Shown here: positions 57,256 to 64,000 of the stretch, piece by piece
Position numbering within the stretch: the stretch's first letter is position 1
Layout of the letters: each line of letters opens with the position of its first letter
Source of the DNA: Trematomus loennbergii
Lineage: Eukaryota; Chordata; Actinopteri; Perciformes; Nototheniidae
DNA length: 64,000 nucleotides
NCBI GenBank assembly: GCA_012861695.1
Contig: JAAOOA010000538.1
Coordinates: forward strand, 62,001 to 126,000
Direction: 5' to 3'
Translations under genes and position numbers: made by a program
The notes under the pieces: model-generated
The model's database searches: none
Told to the model about the DNA's origin: nothing
Seen by the model: only the letters and a program-made list of their open reading frames with translations

Positions 57256-57371
57256 TAAATGTAATGTAAATGTTGCCTTTGTGTGTGGTTCGGGGCCATC
57301 TTCGTGCGAATTCACAATTCCATATTTGTGTGTCCATCTGGTGTCAATTTCGGGACAGTGTGACAGGGGCT

Positions 57372-60170
57372 TAGCCTTTTTTCAATCTTCAAGGTTTTCT
57401 TAGGAATTTGACACTATACTTATTGCAATGTCAGAGTAGAAGAGCTGTGGTGGGATGAAATGTTTTCACTTTAATGTTGACGCCAGCTTTAGCACATGTT
57501 TTTTATTAGGCCATATTTTTCTTTCTCTGAGGATCTTTAAGCTTGCAGCCAAAGTGTAATGCTGCCAACCTATCACATGAGATGCATTATTAATTGGGTG
57601 CCGTCAATCATTTCATTGGAGTGGGTGTAAGTTGTTTGCAGATAGACGGATCTACAGGGTCTGTAGCCTTGAAGACTTAATGTGTTTTTATGGAAGCATT
57701 AAGATGTGCCGCTGATGTTATGAAAATAATAAATGTGCTAAAACTGCCTTTCATTATAAAGAAGCACTCTACATAAATCCTTCCCACGCAATTGATCTAG
57801 AAACGATGAACATTTGTAATGACTAAACGGATAATACGTTTAACATAACAGAGACATATATCAGAAGCAGAACAAAAGACTTTCTTTTTACATCTTCGTG
57901 TTTCAATGATTAAGACGACAGCCAAGCAGGAGACAAAAGATGAAAGAAAAGGTTGCTATGGTCACCTGACATTAGTCCATACATTGCACCCAGTGCCTAC
58001 GTGTCAACGTCATGCTGGTACTAAGGGAAAAAAATACTCAATACGGGTCAATTAAGTCAGTTAGAAGCCATTCTCATTAATGGCTGTACAAAATGACAAA
58101 GCAGTCCCTGCAATATTGGTTGAGATATTTTCATTGTTGGGAAGCAATGCAATCGGCAGAAATAAAAAGCTAACATAAATAAATAAACTACATCAGATTC
58201 ACGAGTGGGATATTTACTGACATATTTTATGTCGTACAACAAAAATTGAAAATATCTAAGCTTGTGCCAACCACCATCCTTATTTTAGGCTTCTAACCAC
58301 ACATAAAACATTTTAAAACATCGACTTCAAGACAAGGGAACAGAAGTAATACAATCCGAAGTCTTTTCCTGGTTTTAGGACTCATTACCTCACCAATCTA
58401 TTTCTATCACAGAAGGCTCTTACCTCATTATCAGCTTGTTATGTTGTTGCCTGGACGAGAAAACTGTCAGTGCCAAAAAATATGTCCATGTGAATGGTAT
58501 TGGAGTGAAATCAATTGCATTGCTTTGCAGTTATTTGATCACATACAGTATGTGTCGGCCTTTAATTAAAAACGTTAAATCTTTTCAGTAGACAATTCTT
58601 TTTTTAAATGAATGACTCTCCTGATTGAAATAAAACACTGATGGAATTTTTATGTAATGCAGGCATTTAGTGACCTCTGTGTATAACAAAGTATAAAAGC
58701 TCTCAAGGCAAAGTTGAACATTGGTGTTATTTATTAATTAAAAAAGTGTCTCTTTCTTTGCAAAAGTTGTTTATGACTGAGAAACACAAAGTGAGGAAGG
58801 AGGGTGACGAAGGAAAAAGATAGGGTGGGTTTCTCTTGACATTGAGATGACTAACAGGAAAACAACATGGAGCCACTGTGTTTGAATTGTCAGACAGACC
58901 GATGGATGCCAAGGCGTCCCCATTTGGCCACTCAGACTGGTTTACCGCTGCTTTCTTGTCATCTGCTCTCCAGCTTCCATCATCTAATGTAAAAGCCCGG
59001 GTGATGCAAAAAGAGAGGAAGAAGTGATGGAAGTTGATGGTACAGGGAGAAAGTCAGACTAGTCTGGAAGAGATGAAAGGAGAGAGGCAACAGGCAGCAC
59101 AAATGGGCTTTAACTGAGGCTTATGTGGTGACTCAGTGGGCAAAGTAGCTGCACCCAACCAGAGATGTGACGAACCAAAGTCGCCGCAGTTTAAAGAGCT
59201 GTTACAACTTTAAAATGTGGTGACCTGCAGCGCTCCAGGATTTAAGCTGATCTTCGGTTCGAAGGACAAAATAAAATGATAAATCAAATGTATGTCTGAT
59301 ACGAAAAGCTGTTTTAAAGTGAGCTTGTATAATTCTCTGAGAAGGAAACAGGTCTAACATTACATTGTCTCGCAGTATTGCAGTTGTTCAATTGTCATCA
59401 CAGCTATACTTTGGTAACAAGTTTTGTGAATTAAACTGGCTGAAAAAGAAATGTTGGGGTGTTGATGATGTGCGAATGATCCAATCTCCCAAACGTACGC
59501 ACCGACTCGTGAAAAGGAGGTTATCATCAGATTGGAACAAGCAATTTATGATGATATGTCTGTGGAGATAAGAGAGTTTAGTAAATCTGACTTGAAGCAC
59601 TGTACAATATGAACAAACAACAGAGAGAAAACCATAGTAATATTTGCTAAATGGACAGCATTCATACTGCGCTTTTCCAGTTTTTAAGACCCCCACAATA
59701 GCTTTTTCATATCCCATTCAGCATTTACCCATTTACACATATTTACACTGAGGCAGAGGCTGGCATATGATGTGCCACCTGCTCGGGGAAACTAACATTC
59801 ACACACATTCACACACTATTCTCTTTTAGGAGCAATTAAGTGTAAATTATGTTTACTGCTGGGGATCGAACAACCTTCTAATTGGTGGACGACCACTCTG
59901 CCTTGTAATTATCTATTATCATCATCATAATCATCTATTAATGTATTGTCTCATTAAAAGAACTATAAATAAAGACAAGGTAACAAAGGGAGAGTAGAGA
60001 GGCAGAGGGATAAAGGAACAGATAAATAAGCAGAAAAAATCGATTAAGAATGTTTTGGCTTTAATTGGAAAAAATACGGAATGCTTGTTTCGAACAAGCA
60101 TCTTTCCTCTTTGGTTTCACAGAAACAGTTTCCCATAGTTATCCCATTTACTGCTGGTGTCTCTATCAAT
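57372..60170. other. Unique DNA, possible regulatory island at 57540-57740
   Basis: No gene is seen. Short frames lack domain character. The word tattaattgggtgccgtcaa and neighbouring AT-rich words fall in non-repetitive sequence. Confidence 0.45.
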
Positions 60171-60172
60171 TA

Positions 60173-60192
60173 GACACACACACATGCACACA

Positions 60193-60265
<73 letters not shown>
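60173..60265. repeat. (CA)n microsatellite
   Basis: About 93 bases of CA with rare interruptions. Confidence 0.98.
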
Positions 60266-60269
<4 letters not shown>

Positions 60270-60328
60270 CCCTATTTCACCCAGAATCTTTGTGACTCAC
60301 CCTATACATGTTTTAACAAACCAGTACC

Positions 60329-60332
<4 letters not shown>

Positions 60333-60395
<63 letters not shown>
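60333..60395. repeat. (CA)n microsatellite
   Basis: About 63 bases of pure CA, 67 bases after the previous array. Confidence 0.98.
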
Positions 60396-60397
<2 letters not shown>

Positions 60398-60834
60398 TTT
60401 GTGATCAATCAATTGTCTCTTGCTGTTCCCCTACCATACACACATGTTTCTCTATGTCAACAGCTCTAACAAGGGTTAAGCGGAGCTCCTTCCTCTGCAG
60501 ATGGGTATGTGATTCTGTGTTTAAGCAGCGGACGTTTTGTTGCTCTATAAATGACAACCACACAGCTGTAAAAACTATTATCTCTCAAACACGAAGGCGC
60601 TCTTCCCGGCATGGTGTGGGTTGTTGAACTTGTGCCCCCCTCTTGTCGGTAGAAAAAATGCCAAGGTTTAATTCTCCATTTAACAACCAGCTGTTTCGCT
60701 GTGCTGGTGGAGATCAACCACATAGGCAGGCTGTTATCTGCAAGAGAAGATGATGCTATTTTCATCAAAATATGAACATGTTTCCCAAGCTGAGATTCAA
60801 ACTACAAGGTAGATTATTATAGTTATAAAGCTGT
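60396..60834. other. No gene seen
   Basis: Unique filler between the CA array and the LINE tail. Confidence 0.4.
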
Positions 60835-60835
60835 A

Positions 60836-60878
<43 letters not shown>

Positions 60879-60982
60879 CGATTGATACATTTTATTTCGA
60901 CAAATACAATAAATAATTACAAAAAACAAAGAAATGTTGCAGTGCATAGTCATGTAAGAGAAAACAAAACAAAGTGACATTT

Positions 60983-61024
<42 letters not shown>

Positions 61025-61110
61025 GCATTAGCAACATAAACAGTCCCACATCTAGTGTTCGAAAAGGAGTGAGAAGAAGTATAATTTATGTAATCTCACC
61101 CCCTTGTCCC
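60835..61110 (-). mobile_element. LINE 3' UTR and (ATCA)n tail, minus strand
   Basis: On the minus strand the 3' UTR (cttctcactccttttcgaac, a GTT-rich stretch, tttgtcgaaataaaatg) ends in a tatcaatcaatc tandem tail (plus strand 60835-60887). Such tetramer tails terminate fish L2/CR1-type LINEs. The interior contains the (ACA)n tract at 60983-61023. No coding sequence is attached. Confidence 0.7.
60983..61023. repeat. (ACA)n microsatellite
   Basis: About 14 units, within the LINE 3' UTR. Confidence 0.95.
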
Positions 61111-61159
61111 TAAATTATTTATTTATAATCTATAATCTATAAATAATTATAAATAATTG

Positions 61160-61202
61160 TCATTATTATTATTATTATTAATTATTATTGTTATTATTAT
61201 TA
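61160..61202. repeat. (ATT)n microsatellite
   Basis: About 14 ATT units with small interruptions, preceded by ataaataatt words. Confidence 0.9.
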
Positions 61203-61270
61203 TAACTATATAGTATAGATGATTATAGACAGCTGGTAAAGGTTCAACAGTAGAGGATATAACAGGAGAA

Positions 61271-63142
61271 GTGATAACATATATTTCCTATGTATCTATA
61301 GGCCTTTATAATTTGGAATTGAAAAACGCACGACAGTCTTTCTTCTCTGACATCATTACCAAAAACAAAAACAACGCACGTGCCTTGTTTGCTACCGTCG
61401 ACAGACTAACTAACCCCCCAGTGTCAGTAGCCTCTGAATTTCTATCCACCAGGGCGTGCAATGATTTTGCCTCCTTCTTCACTGACAAAATTCAGAAAAT
61501 TAGACAAGCAGTCAGTGCCTCTACATCAGGTACAGCAAATGTTTTGTCCCTATGTCCACCTAATATCAATTCAAACACCATGACACAATTCAATCAGATT
61601 AATGGTAAAAACTTAGAGGACATTATTCAACTTCTGAAATCCTCCTCCTGCTGCCTTGATATTATTCCAACAGGATTTTTCAAAGATGTTTTTCCTTGCA
61701 TGGCCTCAGATCTACTTCATATAGTAAACACATCTCTTCACTCAGGTATTTTTCCAGAGGCCCTGAAAACTGCAGTCATTAAACCGCTCTTAAAAAAGAA
61801 TAATCTAGATGCCTCAGTAATGAACAATTATAGGCCAATATCAAACCTGCCATTTCTAGGTAAAATCATTGAAAAAGTTGTATTTCAACAGTTGAGTAAC
61901 TTCTTGCATTTAAATAACTGTTTGGATGTGTTCCAGTCAGGATTTCGTCCAAACCACAGCACTGAGACTGCTCTTGTAAAGGTCTTCAATGACATCCACT
62001 TAAACACAGACAGTGGCAGAACTTCAGTGTTAGTATTATTAGATCTCAGTGCTGCGTTTGACACTGTTGACCACAACATATTACTAGACCGACTAGAAAA
62101 CTGGGTGGGACTTTCGGCAACAGTTCTAAATTGGTTTGAGTCCTACTTAAAGGACAGAAAAAACTTTGTTTCTATAGGTAAATACACATCTGAGTTGACA
62201 AATATGACATGTGGGGTACCTCAAGGCTCCATCTTGGGGCCTCTTCTCTTTAACATCTACATGCTACCACTGGCTCAGATAATGAAAAACAACAAAATAA
62301 GTTACCATAGCTATGCGGATGACACACAAATTTACGTAACAATTTCACCAGGAGATTATGCTCCAATTCAAACACTGAGTAAGTGCATTGAACAAATCAA
62401 TGACTGGATGTGTCAGAACTTTCTCCAATTAAACAAAGATAAAACTGAGGTAATGGTTTTTGGAGCCAAGGCAGAACGTATAAAAGTTAGCGCTGAGCTT
62501 CAGTCTGCAATGTTCAAAACAACAGATAAAGCCAGAAATCTAGGTGTAGTCATGGACTCTGACCTGAGTTTCAACAGTCACATTAAAACAGTTACTAAAT
62601 CAGCCTACTATCACCTAAAGAACATATCTAGGATTAAAGGACTAATGTCACAGCAGGATTTGGAAAAACTTGTCCATGCTTTTATCTTCAGTAGACTCGA
62701 CTACTGCAATGGTGTCTTTACAGGCCTCACTAAAAAATCTATTAGAAAGCTGCAGCTAATTCAGAACGCCGCTGCTCGAGTCCTCACTAACACTAAGAAA
62801 GTGGATCACATCACTCCTGTTCTGAAGTCCTTACACTGGCTTCCTGTGTGTCAAAGAATAGATTTCAAAATATTGTTGCTGGTTTATAAAGCTTTGAATG
62901 GTTTAGGCCCAAAATACATGTCTGACCTACTGCTAAATTATGAACCATCCAGAACTCTCAGGTCTTCAGGGACTGGTCAGCTTTCTGTCCCCAGAGTCAG
63001 AACTAAACATGGAGAAGCAGCGTTCAGTTATTATGCTCCAAATATCTGGAACAAACTCCCAGAAACCTGCAGGTCCGCTGCAACTCTTACTACTTTTAAA
63101 TCCAGGCTGAAGACTTTTCTTTTTGCCGCTGCTTTTAATTGA
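61271..63142 (+). CDS. L2-type LINE reverse transcriptase ORF (partial)
   Basis: The 623-codon frame is open from an in-frame ATG that probably lies in flanking DNA; LINE similarity starts near residue 16 (LKNARQSFFSDIITKNKNNA). Reverse transcriptase motifs follow in order: IKPLLKK and NNYRPISNLPFLGKIIEKVV, then FQSGFRPNHSTETALVKV. Next come LDLSAAFDTVDH (catalytic Asp about residue 258), CGVPQGSILGPLLFNIY (about 314) and YADDTQIY (Asp-Asp at about 350-351). Thumb and tail segments (NLGVVMDSDLSF, RLDYCNGVF, LHWLPV, PETCRSA) lead to a stop at 63140-63142. Complete L2 proteins also have an N-terminal apurinic endonuclease domain, missing here. All three catalytic aspartates are intact, so activity on RNA templates is possible but untested. 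Confidence 0.93.
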   Translation: MITYISYVSIGLYNLELKNARQSFFSDIITKNKNNARALFATVDRLTNPPVSVASEFLSTRACNDFASFFTDKIQKIRQAVSASTSGTANVLSLCPPNINSNTMTQFNQINGKNLEDIIQLLKSSSCCLDIIPTGFFKDVFPCMASDLLHIVNTSLHSGIFPEALKTAVIKPLLKKNNLDASVMNNYRPISNLPFLGKIIEKVVFQQLSNFLHLNNCLDVFQSGFRPNHSTETALVKVFNDIHLNTDSGRTSVLVLLDLSAAFDTVDHNILLDRLENWVGLSATVLNWFESYLKDRKNFVSIGKYTSELTNMTCGVPQGSILGPLLFNIYMLPLAQIMKNNKISYHSYADDTQIYVTISPGDYAPIQTLSKCIEQINDWMCQNFLQLNKDKTEVMVFGAKAERIKVSAELQSAMFKTTDKARNLGVVMDSDLSFNSHIKTVTKSAYYHLKNISRIKGLMSQQDLEKLVHAFIFSRLDYCNGVFTGLTKKSIRKLQLIQNAAARVLTNTKKVDHITPVLKSLHWLPVCQRIDFKILLLVYKALNGLGPKYMSDLLLNYEPSRTLRSSGTGQLSVPRVRTKHGEAAFSYYAPNIWNKLPETCRSAATLTTFKSRLKTFLFAAAFN

Positions 63143-63350
63143 ACTATTCACATCTTAAACTGCACTGTAACTTTTAACTTTTATCCATGTATTTTTTCTT
63201 TTAATGTTTATTTTATTATCTTTTCTTTTTAATGACTGATTTTAAATGCCATTTTTAAAATGTCTTCCATTTTTGTAAAGCACTTTGAATTACCTTGTGT
63301 TGAAAGGTGCTATATAAATAAACTTGCCTTGCCTTGCCTTGCCTTATAGA
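61300..63350 (+). mobile_element. 5'-truncated L2-like LINE with intact reverse transcriptase
   Basis: The copy includes the reverse transcriptase part of the main ORF and a 3' UTR ending ggtgctatataaataaac, followed by four ttgcc units. The endonuclease domain that precedes the reverse transcriptase in complete L2 elements is absent, so this copy cannot retrotranspose by itself. The uninterrupted 1.87-kb frame points to a young insertion. Fragments of the same 3' end occur at 9977-10164 and 21265-21330. Confidence 0.92.
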
Positions 63351-64000
63351 GATAGAGAAAAGTTAAGAAAGAAGAGTTAAGAGTTACAAGAGATATTTTG
63401 TGAATAAAAGAACCAAGGCACAAATAATGGAGAAATTACGGACAGTTAAGGTTTTTAACACTAAAATAAATGTCCCTCATTTAGATTTAAATACTTTTTG
63501 TTTTTCAGTGCCAGATTTTCTCATACATAATATATAATTTGTTTCAGGCATATTCAGGACAAAAATATTCTGTAACATTTTTGAAAAAAATCTACATTGT
63601 GTCTTTTTCTTCCATCCATATTTTTTTACACACTTTTACTTTGAACATTGAGTCTAACGTGACAAAATAGTTTTATAAAGTGATCTGAATTATTCACAAA
63701 TATCAAATTCACACCTGTTTTCCTGATTATTAGATATAATTGTTATTGTTTCCATGTTCTTCTTCTTTAGTTAGAGTCTTCCTTCTGTAGTCAAACTTAA
63801 AGCTGACAGTTAGAAATAGTTCAGAGTGGTTGAAACTCCCTTTTTTCTGACATGTGACAGTAAACCTCTGGAAAGTGAACTTCAAAAACATTCACAGGAG
63901 TTCATAAAGATCAGAGCCTTTGCTGACTATTTGTCTAACAAACTCAGCTTTAGAAATGTAGCAGTAGTCTGGGGACAAGATTCCCATTGTGATGGTTCGT
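63351..64000. other. Unique DNA, no gene seen
   Basis: No exon or repeat end recognised up to the window edge. Confidence 0.4.

Larger units (their letters stand above)
55522..57371. mobile_element. Outer inverted-repeat element with a Harbinger element nested in it
   Basis: The left end agcccctgtcacactgtccc continues through accagatggacacac. The right end mirrors it through gtgtgtccatctggtgt to gggacagtgtgacaggggct. Flanks are taa and tag. It also contains an internal inverted word (gctctgatcgtaacaacatcgg against gatgttgttacgatctgagc). The superfamily is uncertain, possibly Harbinger. About 1 kb is the nested element at 56259-57255. Confidence 0.75.

Overview
This window looks like intergenic or intronic DNA from a teleost fish, probably a spiny-rayed species, although the sequence alone cannot name it. 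The evidence is the repeat content: non-autonomous hAT, PIF/Harbinger and TTAA-flanked (Kolobok/T2-like) DNA transposons, L2/CR1-type LINEs, tRNA-headed SINEs carrying the fish-typical block ctttggataaaagcgtct, and long (CA)n arrays, all in an AT-rich background. I found no intact host protein-coding gene, no rRNA or tRNA gene, no CRISPR array and no operon. The only long, clearly meaningful reading frame is the reverse transcriptase of an L2-like LINE at 61271-63142. The other coding traces are transposon relics (hAT transposase exons, MADF-domain exons, a Harbinger transposase exon, a LINE C-terminus) plus one frameshifted exon-like piece at 21898-22220 that may come from a host multigene family.

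Layout. 1-6.6 kb: the end of a TTAA element, a small hAT MITE with a perfect target duplication, a Harbinger MITE with a MADF relic, and a SINE. 6.7-14.8 kb: a stack of nested elements. A Kolobok-like element appears to be split by a hAT element, which is itself split by a second hAT element, and further downstream by an L2 tail and a 2.06-kb foldback element with minisatellite arms. 15-18.3 kb: CA arrays interrupted by a truncated LINE, and two related LINE tails. 18.9-24.9 kb: a TTAA MITE, AT-rich unique DNA and the frameshifted exon. 24.9-29.1 kb: a TIR element, an old direct duplication whose second copy was hit by a Harbinger element, and another Harbinger element. 29-42 kb: hAT and Harbinger elements separated by mostly unique DNA. 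42-52 kb: more TTAA elements (one with a nested element), a SINE and a pyrimidine-rich repeated module. 52.8-57.4 kb: back-to-back Harbinger and hAT elements and a nested Harbinger pair. 57.4-64 kb: unique DNA, CA arrays, LINE tails and the L2 element.

There is no gene set that works together as a pathway. What the window records is insertion history, and many boundaries can be fixed to the base from target-site duplications: 8 bp for hAT, TWA-type trinucleotides for Harbinger, TTAA for the Kolobok-like elements. The most unusual object is the foldback element at 10490-12551. Several AT-rich unique islands dense in homeodomain-type ATTA/TAATTA words could be conserved regulatory elements, but only alignment to other fish could show that. 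Family names come from recognising termini and protein motifs by eye, not from a database search.
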